Shown: piece by piece, positions 43,206-54,102 of the stretch
Position numbering within the stretch: position 1 is the stretch's first letter
How the letters are laid out: every line of letters starts with the position of its first letter
Notes under the pieces: generated by a model
What the model was told of the DNA's origin: nothing
Databases searched by the model: none
Seen by the model: the letters and a program-made list of their open reading frames with translations, nothing else
Made by a program: the position numbers and the translations under genes
Assembly: GCA_022385755.1 (NCBI GenBank)
Contig: MU278348.1
Span: 217,270 to 281,269, forward strand
Origin: Trametopsis cervina
Taxonomy: Eukaryota; Basidiomycota; Agaricomycetes; Polyporales; Irpicaceae
Reading direction: 5' to 3'
DNA: 64,000 nt

Positions 43206-44443
43206 TTCACGGAAATAGGGATACTGGGAATATGGGCGTCTTTGTTACTCGAAGTACGATGGATATTGTATCGGGTAGGAAGTACTGTAGTGAAAGCCTC
43301 GGCCGTGCGCTATGTGGCTATGTAATATCACTCACCGACTGCCGTGGGAACCACGCCGATCCCGCCACCTGCCTGCTATCACACACCTCAGACGATCACT
43401 ACGACACGCGCCGTCATCTGCCTTTCTACAGAACGCATGCAGCACACTCCAGCAGATTATAACACAATAAAGGCAGATTAAGAATTCAGCGGAGAGCCTG
43501 CAGGCACGCTAACCCGCCCACGTTCCGGGAACGGCGGGAACGAGGCGCGCCATTTGTGCAGAAACAAAACAGCCTTCTGGTCATGCTGCGAGGGGGCTCC
43601 CTCGTGTTCGTCGGACCGAGAGCTTGTTGAGGAGTTCGAGGTTAGTGTGTACGAATGGATGCACGCACCAACAGAATTCTGTCATTGCAGTCGCTCAATA
43701 CGGTTCTTCTAGCGTCGCTCGCTATATGATGGACCTGGATAGCGCCAGGCGACTCCTCACCTGAAGGCACATACAGTAATGTGTACGGTACCGCAGAGGT
43801 CGTCAGGCCGATCCAGGGGCGTTGCACTGCAGGTACGTGTGGCTCCAATAACGAGCTGATGACGAGGGGGAGGCCGTTGGATTCGGGCTGGCCGTCGTGA
43901 TGCTTAGCTTGTGGTGCACAACAAGGCAACTCGCAAATATGGTTTAGTGAGTCGAGTTGCGCTCATCATCTCGGCAACGCTCTTCAGTGCACATCCCTCG
44001 CGCGTCTCGTTTGGACGTGTTCAACAGAAGAAACGTGGCGTGCTGTCATCCTCGAGCCCATTCTGATCTCCATCAACATCCGCCAATCCCCCGGACGCTG
44101 CCTTCCCCGCCAATCCCTACGTCTGCATGACCGGGAAAAAGTATAGACACCTGTGCTGTAATCAAACCGAGGCGAGCAAGGTTCCAAGATGCCACATGTG
44201 GCATAAACCCTCGGTGCATCATCTCGTGTAAGCCTTTGTCATGTTCTGCCCGTGCTTTAATTGAGTTTTTAGTGCTCCTTCCCGGCATGGCGAAGATGGG
44301 TGCGACGAGGGTGCTCTTAAACTCGCGTCGTCGCCCGGTCGACGTGCCCACTTCTTCACCCGTCGTGCCCAACTCCTGCACAGACCTCCCCTGGCCCACC
44401 CGTCTCGCGTTTTGTTGTACACCAGTCACGCCCACGCTCGTTA
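43206..44443. other. intergenic region, 1.2 kb, no assigned gene
   Basis: It lies between the second MDR gene and the ICMT-like gene. A GC-rich imperfect palindrome at 43513-43538 centres on GTTCCGGGAAC. Two minus-strand frames (43642-43929, 44073-44468) lack recognisable motifs. No RNA gene is seen. Confidence 0.4.
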
Positions 44444-45244
44444 ATGATGATGGTCGCCGGACAACCATTGCTGCTCAAGCTGCCTTTGCTGGCTGCTATG
44501 GCGGGTGGGGTAAGCATCGCGTTCACGTCGCCCCAACCTCCGCCGTCAAGGAAGGAGACGGGTGAATATGAGGACGGGGCCCCGGAACCCGTTAAAGGGC
44601 TTCACTCGTGGGGAGCGGCAGCGGTCAGAGTACGCTAGATTCAGCTCATTCGATATGTGGTATACGCGCTGACAGCCCATGTTCAGTTCATCCCGCGCTC
44701 AGCACAACTCATAGAATCCGCACTGATTCTGTACAAAGTCTTCCCCGTCCTCCGCGACATACCCCTCCCAACCTGGATACGCCCGTCTCTCTCCACATTC
44801 GCCCAAGTGGACAACCTACGCATCACCCCATCTTTCGTCGTCGGCACAGCTCTCATCTGCCTAGGCGCGTACGTTCGGACGCTGTGCTTCCGCACCCTCG
44901 GCCCCCAGTTCACATTCCAGCTCTCGATCAAAGAGGACCACCGACTCGTCACCGACGGTCCGTACTCTGTCGTGCGCCACCCCGCGTACGGCGGCGGCGT
45001 CATCCAGCTCATTGGCATGCTAGCCTGTCTTGGTGGTCCGGGCTCGTGGTTCAGGGAGATCGGGGTGTATAGCACGTCGGGCAGGGTTGCGGGCGCGACG
45101 GCGTTTGCTATGCTCTTCCTATGCCTGTTTGGCGCGATCGCGAGGACGTACCCTGAAGACGTCGTCCTCCGCAAGACGTTTAAGGAGGAGTGGGATGAGT
45201 ACGTGAGGCGAACGCCATACCGTATCATCCCTTACGTCTACTAA
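44444..45244 (+). CDS. isoprenylcysteine carboxyl methyltransferase-like membrane protein (248 aa)
   Basis: Two exons: 44444-44590 and 44645-45244, with a 54-nt intron that removes an in-frame TAG. The N-terminal helix (LLLKLPLLAAMAGGVSIAF) is followed by three or four further helices. The PEMT/ICMT cofactor-binding region is clear: KEDHRLVTDGPYSVVRHPAY GGG, then a re-entrant helix, and AIARTYPEDVVLRKTFKEEW DEYVRRTPYRIIP. The R-H-P-x-Y motif and the E..L...F...Y..Y.....R..P motif bind S-adenosylmethionine in this superfamily. The protein may carboxymethylate prenylated proteins like Ste14. However, Agaricomycetes carry many ICMT-like paralogues of unknown substrate, so I give no symbol. Three consecutive ATGs begin the frame. 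Confidence 0.83.
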
Positions 45245-45798
45245 ACTTCGGCTACATGGAGAACTGCTGCCGTCGACTCTTGTCTCGCTTGCACCCCGTC
45301 ATGATATTATGTCCTCGATTCGTCGACGCCCCGTGTCGCCACATATTGCCTCACTAGCTCGTCGCAATCCATGTTCGTCGGCTTTCGTCATGCTATCGTC
45401 TATCTTTTCGTTTCGCACGTCTGTATCGCACTGTACCTTCCAAACCACACTTCCTGCTATCAATACCCGGACACACGTCTTTACATAAATTGTCGTTGTT
45501 TCCATAACAAACAAACAATCAGAGCTCTGATCACTTTATGAAAGACAGCGCAGCTGCTAGAACCTCGGGCGTGCAGGGTTGGAGAGAAGTCTGAACCTGA
45601 TGTGCCGAATCCACCGTGTATTTAGCGGGACATGAAAAATGACGTGTCGCCGATTGAAGTTGCCACAATCGCGGTGGCGGCTGTGGCTGCTCGAGCGCTC
45701 TGTCTACTTCACACATTCAATTGCAAGCCACAGTACTTGCCCAACGTCTTCGCGGATCGGCCATAACTTATGCTCATTTATTCGCGCCGTCGACATAC
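45245..45798. other. intergenic region upstream of SIF2/TBL1
   Basis: It holds the 3' UTR of the ICMT-like gene and the promoter of the next plus-strand gene. I see no other feature. Confidence 0.5.
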
Positions 45799-47990
45799 AT
45801 GACCATAACACAAATACCGCGCATGGAGCTCTCAGCAGACGAAGTCAACTGCCTCATCCATGCGTACTTCCAAGACTCAGGTCGGTCCACTCATACGGTC
45901 TGTATTACCTGTCCCAATGACCAACTGTACTTCATCTGTATGCAGGATTCGTCCACAGCGCGTTTGTGCTGCGCGCCGAAGGGCACCTCGACCAGTCTCC
46001 GTCCTTCGGGAAGCACGTCCCGCGGGGCGAGCTCGTCGAGCTGCTCAGCAAGGCGCTGCTGTACACAGAGGTGGAGGCGCACTGGCAGGGCAACGTCATG
46101 ACAAAGAACTGCAAGGCTCCGTTTACACTCCTGGAAAGACATGTGTGCTCGCTGGATCCTGCGTTGTCGCCCGTGGCGGTCATACAGCCCTTGCCTAGCA
46201 TTGAAGTACAGCCGCCGGCTCCGAATGGGGCGTCGGAGAAGAGGAAGGCGGCTGCTCCTGCGTTGCAGGATATGGGTGCGCACAGGGAGAAAAGGGCGCG
46301 CACGGAGGAGATGGAGGTGGATAGTGTGATGTCTGTCGAACGTACGTCCATGGTCAATTCGAACTTGACTTGCGTCTGACCATCTACAGCTCAACCGTCG
46401 GAAAGCCATGCTTCTGCCATGGAAACACCCCCAATACCACCGCAGGAGGCTCCCGTACCACAGCCAGATGACGAGTCCAAGGCGATTGGCATGTTGACGG
46501 GTCACCAGTCAGAAGTTCGTTGTTTACATCGCAGCATCCTATACACATACTGAGATCCGTATGTTAGGTTTTCGTATGCTCTTGGAACCCGAAACAGACG
46601 AATCTTCTTGGAACTGGGCACGTCTACTCTGCATCCGTATGATTGCTGCGATGTGTTGACCTTCGTTACAGCTCAAGGGATACTGTCATAAACATATGGA
46701 ACGTACATGACCCCTCACCAGACGGCTCACCTCCGGAATCTGAACCGCCGTTGACGTCCGCCCATTTAGTAAAAGCCGAATCAGGAGACCTCACATCACT
46801 CGACTGGAACCTCGACGGCACACTCCTTGCTTCAGGCTCATACGACTGCTTGTTACGCGTCTGTGATCCTTCTGGACAACTATACTTCTCGCATGATCAG
46901 CATGAGGTTAGTAGTCTCCGTTTCGTGAGAAGGTTATCCTATACTGAGGTGTGCTGTGGAGAAGGGGCCGGTCTTTGCAACAAAATTCTCGCGATCTGGT
47001 CAATATCTGCTCACCGCCAGCCTGGATGGATCTGTCTGTGTCTGGGATATCCCGTCCAAGACCTTGCACGCGCAATACAGCTGTCACGACCGCGGTGAGT
47101 CACATTGTTATGTGAAGTGGCAGCAGCAGCTCAGATCAGCGCAGAACCGTGTTTGGACGTTGAATGGATATCGGACGACGTATTCGCTAGCTGTGGTGCG
47201 GATGGAAAGATCCAAGTTATGCGGCTTGGGACTATGACACCCATCAAGACATTACTGTGCGTCTTCAGTTATGAGAGGGTGATACCGCACTCACCCTCCC
47301 CTCGAACAGTGGTCACAAAGACGAGATCAACCAAATCAGGTGTAATGCGTCGAGGACGCTATTGGCATCGTGTTCAGATGATACCACAGCGCGAGTGTGG
47401 TCCGTGAACGATATCACGTCTGCGTCTACGTCGAAGGAGCAGTCATCGACAGCCCTTCTTGCAGCACATAATCAGACTGTCAGCAGCATAGCATGGTGTC
47501 CAACGACACCATCGCCACCTGACTCGCACGACCTACTTGCAACGTTCGTAGTTTGATCTTACTGTTGTTGGGAGACATACTAAAATTGCATCGTTGTACA
47601 GTTCTTCGTTCGATGGAACGTCAAGACTATGGGATGCCGTCACTGGGGAGTGTCTGCGCGCGTTCTCGGACCACAAAGAACCCGTGTATGCGTTGACGTT
47701 CAGCCCAGATGGCAGGTTCTTCACGACGGGCGGTGCGGACGGATGGATATTCGTCTACGACGTGAAGGTGCGTCAATGCTTTCCATCCTATCATCACATA
47801 ACACGATATTCACACACAATCATAGACAAGAGACAAGCGATGGTCATGGCACACAGACGTCGGACCTCCAGGGATCTTTGAGATCGACTGGCAACAGGCG
47901 GAAAACATCGATCGGCTCGCGTTCGGGATGACCTCTGGGCTGGTGGGCGTGGTGGACGTCTCGCGGATACCGAGTCTCCGGCTGCAATAG
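45799..47990 (+). CDS. SIF2: SIF2/TBL1-type LisH-WD40 corepressor subunit (565 aa)
   Basis: Ten exons, total 1698 nt: 45799-45880, 45946-46341, 46390-46514, 46568-46617, 46672-46906, 46962-47094, 47145-47256, 47310-47543, 47602-47767, 47826-47990. The LisH domain is at residues about 9-40 (LSADEVNCLIHAYFQDSGFV HSAF), a linker carries an NLS-like basic cluster (REKRAR), and eight WD40 blades begin at GHQSEVFVCSWNPK. Blades include GTGSRDTVINIWNV, LASGSYDCLLRV, LLTASLDGSVCVWDI, LLASCSDDTTARVWSV and TTGGADGWIFVYDV. TBL1/Sif2 tethers Hos2-type deacetylase in the Set3/SMRT-like corepressor complex. Intron 4 must be GC-AG (GCACGT at 46618) to join GTG to SRDTVINIW. The internal ATG at 45823 matches the start of animal TBL1 and is an alternative start. 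Confidence 0.93.
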
Positions 47991-48515
47991 TATGGCCGCT
48001 CGGTGATATTTATTGGGGCTATATGTATATTATGTATTCAGGCGAGTAATGTGCACGTGGTTTGTTTGTGAAGGAGATGTGAGCCGGTAACAGTTTCTGT
48101 CGTTCTTTGACCTGCAAGTGACCCATAGAGCCGTACTCTCCCTCTCAAAAAACAGTCGACTGCATAGGTGCGTTGGTTATTACGATACTCAATTTACTTG
48201 CTCACTGCTGCTTGTAGGCTGCCTTCATTTCGGACGCTCTCAGCTGTATCGCTCAGGGAGAGCCTCCCACTGGTAACAGAGAGGATACACCTGCAACGCT
48301 AGTCTAGCACAAGACAATGCAGTCTCCGCGGGTTCTATCTGCTACACCGATAAGCGTTCCACCATTAGCTAAGATAGAAAATAGAAACAAGCGTCGTCAT
48401 AAACACATGACCGGGCCCGCGCGGCCGAAGCAATGACTCGTATATATAACTGGCGAGTTCATTACCTTCAATGCTCCAAACGCCCTCACGTTTTTAACTG
48501 AACCATTCCCACAGT
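47991..48515. other. intergenic region upstream of the agmatinase-like gene
   Basis: It contains the SIF2 3' UTR and the agmatinase-like promoter with a TATA box. No other gene is seen. Confidence 0.5.
48441..48449 (+). promoter_or_regulatory. TATA box (TATATATAA) of the agmatinase-like gene
   Basis: TATATATAA lies 75 nt upstream of the ATG at 48516, a usual distance for a short 5' UTR. Confidence 0.55.
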
Positions 48516-50103
48516 ATGCTGCAGCCTAAAACCCTAACACTGGTGTCTATCACAGCTCTCTGCTGTATTCTTGTCGCCGGCCATGAACACGCGCAGACCC
48601 CAGCGACCGTCAACGCAGGTACACCAAATGCCTGGGTCGAGAAATACGGAAAGCAGATAGACCAGATGTTTTCTGGACCATTAACATTCTCCCACCTCCC
48701 ATACTCGCGCTGCCTGGAAGATTCGGCAGCGCAGTTCGATATCGCGCTGCTCGGTATGCCATTCGATACTGGCGTCAGTTATCGTCCCGGGGCGAGGTTC
48801 GGACCGTACGGTATTCGCTCGGGCAGTCGCAGGCAACGCGAAACGCGAGGATGGACGCTGTCGTGGCAAACCAACCCGTACGCGCAAGGTTCGAGGATCA
48901 TCGACTGCGGGGATGTGAGTGTATTTGTTTCTGAATTGAACTGAAGTGCCGAGAATTTGCTAGGTACCGGTGAACCCTATGGACAATGTGTTGGCGGTTG
49001 ACCAAATGGAGGTTGCCTATTCCACGTTATTAAATCGGCCTGTCATGAGCGAGGGCAATATGTCCTTCACTCAAGGATTGGCTGCCGACGGGCTCGAACA
49101 TCCCCGCATTGTCAGGTATACGCATTGTCAGCGCTATGATACCTAGCGGGACGCATTCTGACTTTGATACATGGGAATAGCCTGGGAGGCGATCACACTA
49201 TCGTCCTCCCCATCCTCCGCGCACTCAACAAAGTGTACGGCCCAGTGTCCGTCATCCATTTCGACGCGCACTTGGACACCTGGCCCAGCTACCCCGGCGG
49301 GGTAACCGACCAGTCGCGCATCAGCCACGGGACATTCTTTAATGTAGCCCACCAGGAAAAGCTCATGCGCAATTCCAGCGTGCATGCTGGGATTAGGTGC
49401 AAGCTGGCGGTACGTCCCCAGGCTTCGAACGAGTGTCTGGAAACCTACTTTGCATAATAACTGTACAGGGAGAAATAGACCTGGAACACGACGAAGAAGT
49501 CGGGTTTGAGCTCATCTCAACTGACGATATCGATGATTTGGGTATACCGGAGATCGTCAGGCGTATCCGAAACCGCGTAGGCGACAGTCCAGTTTACCTG
49601 AGCTTCGATATCGACGTGATAGGTATGTGTCTCGTCGAATACATTACTCTGTGCAATGCCTCATTCTAAGAGCTGTAGATCCTGGTCTTGCGCCAGCAAG
49701 TAAGTTAAGGTCGATCATGTAGGCTGGCATAAATCTCACAGATAATTGCAGCCGGGACTCCTGAGGCTGGAGGTTGGACCGCTCGTGAAGCCAAACGCAT
49801 CATCCGAGGGCTGGCTGGTCTCAACTTTGTGTAAATTTTTCCGTTGCGACGCTTCCGTTACGTCGTATTGATTCGTTTATAGAGGCGTCGATCTCGTAGA
49901 AGTAGCCCCTGCCTATGACACCAACGGTACGTGCCCTGCGTAGAACCTGAACGTAATGACTGACTTCCTTTGTAGCGGAGGTCACCGCTACCCTTGCTGC
50001 AGACCTAGTGCACGACTTCCTCTCCATGCTGATGACGACGGAGGTACCAAAGCCTCGAGGCAAAATACCGAGGGCTGGTGCGGTCGCCCGGGATGAGCTC
50101 TGA
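48516..50103 (+). CDS. secreted agmatinase-like ureohydrolase (401 aa)
   Basis: Eight exons: 48516-48914, 48964-49115, 49181-49409, 49469-49622, 49679-49699, 49752-49830, 49883-49926, 49976-50103 (1206 nt). The N terminus is a typical signal peptide (LTLVSITALCCILVAG, cleavage near residue 22). The arginase-fold body has all manganese-binding motifs: SLGGDHTIVLPIL, HFDAHLDTW, and SFDIDVIDPGLAPATGTPEA GGW assembled across a 21-nt exon. The GRFGP-like RPGARFGPYGIR and PFDTGVSYRPG fit the agmatinase branch rather than arginase. Agmatinases hydrolyse agmatine to putrescine and urea; family members with a secretion signal are widespread in fungi, with their natural substrate not settled. The intact ligand set argues for an active enzyme. 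Confidence 0.9.
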
Positions 50104-50413
50104 ACGTAAGTTGTGTCATGCTGCAATCTCATTTGGCCCAACAACGACTGAGATATAATTTACAGATGGTAGTACGGTATCATGAGCGGCGTCACAGAAC
50201 AGCGAAAGAAAGCAAAGCCAACTAGCTGGCCATGGGACCACGAGAGGTTCTGATAGACAAAAAACTGTGCTGCGCAAGCGCGCAAGAAAGGGGGTAACAA
50301 CAGAAGTGTGCCAAATATCGACAGTCCATTAGAAATAAATTTACTACGTAAAACTGTCCGACGGAAAGCCAGCAGGGACACCACGAGATAAGTATAGTCA
50401 TGAAACACGCGGA
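50104..50413. other. convergent 3' intergenic region
   Basis: It lies between the stops of the agmatinase-like gene (plus) and the PalI gene (minus). No feature seen beyond 3' UTRs. Confidence 0.5.
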
Positions 50414-52355
50414 TTAGCGCTTGGAGTTCCACTGCCCCGCGGGCTGTGCGGTCGCATCATCGTACACGGGTGGGCTATCTTCGTATACCGGCTCGTCATA
50501 TGCTTGCGCGTGCTGCGGTACGGGCAGACTAGGGCCCGGTGTCTGTGCATGGGGAGAAGAAGCCGCAGGCATACCCTGCACCCCTTGTGGTGTCGGCGAG
50601 TTGCTGGACTCGTGCGGCGATGGCATAGGAGAGTATGGCGATGTCATGTAACTCGAAACGGCTGAGTTATGGGCCTGGTTGTAGGTCGAGGGCTGCAGTC
50701 CTGAGTCGTCTGGGTAGTGTTGTTGCTGTTGTTGAGGGTAGCCGTCTCCGCCGAGGGTGTAGCTGCGCTCAGGGGTGTGCTGGCGCGGTGGCGATGTATG
50801 CCCGTACCCCGTGTATGGAGTCGATGCGGCAGCATACAGCGCAGTTGACCCGCCGTACGGCTGAGCATTGCTGTATGTAGCCGCCGGCTGTGTAGCATAG
50901 GCCGACGAGTTGACATCTGGCATGTAGCCGCTAGCATTGTATACATCGCTATTGAAACCTGTCTGTGCGGGCTCTTGGTGTTGAGAGTAGTTGGTAGGAT
51001 ACTGCTGATGAGATGTCGCAGAGTGATCTAAAAGTGATAGGATAAAATCAGGCATGCGGCGTTAGAGAAATGTGGCAACATACATGTAGTACCCCGTTCT
51101 GGATGACCGTAGGCTTGCTGCGATGCGGCAGATGCGTTCTGGAGGTGACCACCGTAGGCACCTGCTCCTGCTCCAAGGTACTGGGTGGGTGTTGGGCCAG
51201 AGGGTACAGGTGGCGCCGGGGTGTTCGAATTCGTCGACTGGGTATACTGAGTGTACTGGGTAGAAGAACTGCCTTGCCTCCGGGGCTGTGGAGGATATGC
51301 ACCAGGAACTCGTTGCGTCGGCCTAGCATTGTAGTAATCGTCCACCGCACGAGTGCCCGCAGGTGCTTGCGCATACCCTCCAGCACTGTATTGAGTAGGC
51401 GGGGATGAGCCTTGTCGGGAGTATGCCGCGGTGCCTGCACCGATACCTGCTGCGCCACCTGGACCGCCTACGTGCGCGGGCTGGTATGGGACTATATGAT
51501 CACCGTCCTCCATCCATTCCTCTGAATCCATTTTAGATGTGAGAGGTTGTGTCTCTGGAAAGGCAGGCAAACCTGTTTCAGTTTTCTGCTGCCGGGCTTT
51601 GCGGTCTGCCTCGGCTTGGATAGCCTGCATGCGCATTTGATCTGAATAGCCATCCTCCGGCTGAGGCGGCTCCCTACGACTATCGCGAGATCTTCGAGAG
51701 ACGCAGCATCTCCCCAGGCCAAAGAAGCAGCCAGCGAAGAACAGCAGTAGCCACGCTGCTAGTGTAAGCCATATGCCGATTCCGAAACTTGCAGATCCAC
51801 CCTGAACTTTGTTGATGCGCGACTTGGAGATGAAGAAGAAGGCAAGGTCGAAAATGAAGGCAATGAGGGCTACGGCCGCTGCGCCACCCGAGAAACAGGT
51901 GCTGCAGCACGTCATAGAGAATTCTCGTACGTGCGCTAATAGACCGAAGACGGCTGAAACGGCTGCGAGGACCAGTGCGACGATGTGTAAGACCAGAGCG
52001 TATGTGATCCATTTCACAATAACATCCGGAATTTGGATACGGGTGTTATCGCCAACCAGCTTGTTGATGTCTATGCAATGATTAACATTGCACGGTCAAA
52101 GTCCACTGAAGGCAAATAGATCGTACCCAATGAATATCCGATACTCGGTTTGGAGCAAGTCGTTCCATTGTTTAGCTCTAGGCAATATCCCAGTACACCA
52201 AAGGTGATAGAACCAGTGATCCCTTGGTTTTCGAGAGAGGCCTTGAGAAAGAATACGGACTTGAAGTATGGCACCGAGAAGACGACAACGGCGAGCAGGG
52301 CGGCCGCTGTGAGGGTTACCAAGAAGCCTGGCGTTGCTGGACGGATGATGCCCAT
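50414..52355 (-). CDS. palI: PalI/Rim9 pH-response membrane regulator (609 aa)
   Basis: Three exons: 52355-52127, 52070-51084 and 51027-50414 (1830 nt). The N-terminal 210 residues match the SUR7/PalI four-helix family. Helix 1 is PGFLVTLTAAALLAVVVFSV. An ectodomain follows with GSITFGVLGYCLE (the G-x-x-G-x-C loop). Then come helices ITYALVLHIVALVLAAVSAV FGLL, AAAVALIAFIFDLAFFFI and GIWLTLAAWLLLFFAGCFFG. A 400-residue Pro/Gln/Tyr-rich cytosolic tail (YPQQQQQHYP) ends in PVYEDSPPVYDD. In ascomycetes, PalI/Rim9 helps the PalH/Rim21 sensor at the plasma membrane in the ambient-pH pathway that activates PacC/Rim101. The tail is longer than in yeast Rim9 but resembles filamentous-fungal PalI. Confidence 0.88.
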
Positions 52356-52690
52356 ATTTTCTTACCCGCCAGCGTGCAAGCTTAAGAATGTAGATGGTGC
52401 GCACAGAGAAGGCGCAGAGGAGGACGATGGGAGTATCAGAGGAGGCGCAGTGTTAGCGATATATTCTGCATCACTTCGATGTAGATGGCGGTACTTAGTC
52501 ACGTGCTTCTGCGCCTTGCCGCAAGCAGTCTTGCCGTTCAGCGATTATTCGCTCTTAGGCTGTGCTAATGCGGTGGGCGCAGCGTCACAGCAACCCCGAG
52601 TTCGGCAGAGACTATCATGCACTTGCTGGAGGACAGGATAAAAGGGTGAATAAGTGTATTCGCTCGCTAGTGGTGGCTCGTGTCAACGTA
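52356..52690. other. PalI promoter region
   Basis: This lies between the PalI start and the stop of the upstream GNAT gene, both on the minus strand. No other feature seen. Confidence 0.5.
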
Positions 52691-53489
52691 TCACAACGGC
52701 TGTTCAGCAAGTCTCCACCATAAAACATAGAATCCTAATCTGGTTTCACCAGACTGCATAACCATTGGATAGTCCACCTCCTTCTCAAATACGAACCCAT
52801 TCTTCTCGAAAACACGCTTGCTACCCTCGTTGCCAGAAAACGTTTCGGCTCTGATAATTCTCGCATTCATACGAGGGATCCCCCAATATCTGATGAGTGT
52901 TCCCAAGGCAGCAGACATAATGCCACGACCGTGATGAGAGGCTGCAAGGTAGTCTGGGAGATAAATGTGTGAGTTGTAGTCAGTCAGAACAAGAAGTAGA
53001 TGTGTTACCTCCAATGCACCAAACAATATCCTCGTGTCCGACCGGTAATCTCGCATTCTCAGCAGCAAGGCGCGCCTGTTCATCGTCATCCACAACGTCG
53101 GGATAACCACATCTATCAATTCCGATGTCTCCCAAGAAGATGTCCGTTCCGTCTGCCTGTGTCTCGCGTAATATCCTCACTGGGCAACCCGCAACAACCT
53201 TCAACGGTTGCGAACCTTCCCGCGATGCCTCATCCAACTCCCGAAGCAATGCGTCTGATTCAGACTTGATTTTATCGAGCCAGAATACGGCATGCTCCTC
53301 TTTGTACGGGAAGGGGGGGCCTGACAGTGTCTTGTAGACGCGGGGATCGTTCAGATTGTGCACCATGAATGGCACATCTTCAAGACGAGGCGGCGTGAGG
53401 ATGATGTTGTCGTGCGGGGCCGAAAGACGCAGAAACGGCTCGCCAGTGCGTTCGTTCACCTGCAGTGGATGTAGTTGCGGATGCGCCAT
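52691..53489 (-). CDS. GNAT-family N-acetyltransferase (247 aa)
   Basis: Two exons: 53489-53009 and 52953-52691 (744 nt). The fold elements of the RimJ/RimL-like GNAT group are visible: ILTPPRLEDVPFMVHNLNDP (start, substrate side), FLGDIGIDR (strand 4), and the acetyl-CoA pyrophosphate loop region SHHGRGIMSAALGTLIRYW with the R/Q-x-x-G-x-G/A-like HGRGIM. The last element is RIIRAETFSGNEGSKRVFEK NGF, the conserved N..S...LEK.GF signature. The intron interrupts just before the acetyl-CoA loop. The substrate is unknown; relatives acetylate small molecules or protein N termini. It is divergently transcribed from EF2. Confidence 0.87.
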
Positions 53490-54102
53490 GACTCAAAATT
53501 GGGGGCGTATCCGGAGGTGGAAGACCCTAATTATAACATGGAGAAAGCTGTTAATGAGTCACGTCCATGTCATACAGAACGGTGACTCGCCTGATATGCA
53601 GGTCTCCGAAAGAGCGGTCGCTGTATCATGCAGCTTAAGCAGGTATTATAGCTTACTCCGGGACCTTTCAGACGCCCATTCTCTGACTGGTAGTTATCCG
53701 CACCGATGTGTACTGTATGTCAAATTCTTTGGCACTGATGTTTCCATAGTCACTTCGCACACAAGGTGCGCATACAGTCGGGACTCGGAAACGAGATGAT
53801 GACTGGAGAGTGGGCTAGAGGCAACTGGCCATCAACCACGTGGGGGCGCGGATTCCGCGAACGAGGCGCCAGTGAACCTGCCCTAAATACGATCGATAAG
53901 CCACCACCGTGACGAAAAACTTTGACCTCTAAACCCACAACTCCCACAAGAGTTTGCGGCTATCCGTCCCTATCCTCGCTGCGACTCTCCCTCACCTGCA
54001 CCAGTCTCCGCTCACCGGAGTTGGGCATCTCATTTCGAGACAAGAAAGATCACCGAAACAACCCTTTTTGTAGCAATATACCAAGTGTAAAATTTAGGCA
54101 TC
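53490..54102. other. divergent promoter between GNAT gene and EF2
   Basis: It should carry the strong EF2 promoter. A T/C-rich stretch with CCTCGCTGCGACTCTCCCTC (about 53972-54000) resembles pyrimidine tracts of highly expressed basidiomycete and ribosomal-protein genes, followed by an A-rich leader up to the ATG. Confidence 0.45.

Noticed and set aside
44591..44644. In-frame TAG suggesting a truncated ICMT-like gene
   Set aside because: A 54-nt intron with GTTAAA donor and TTCAG acceptor removes the stop without shifting the frame.
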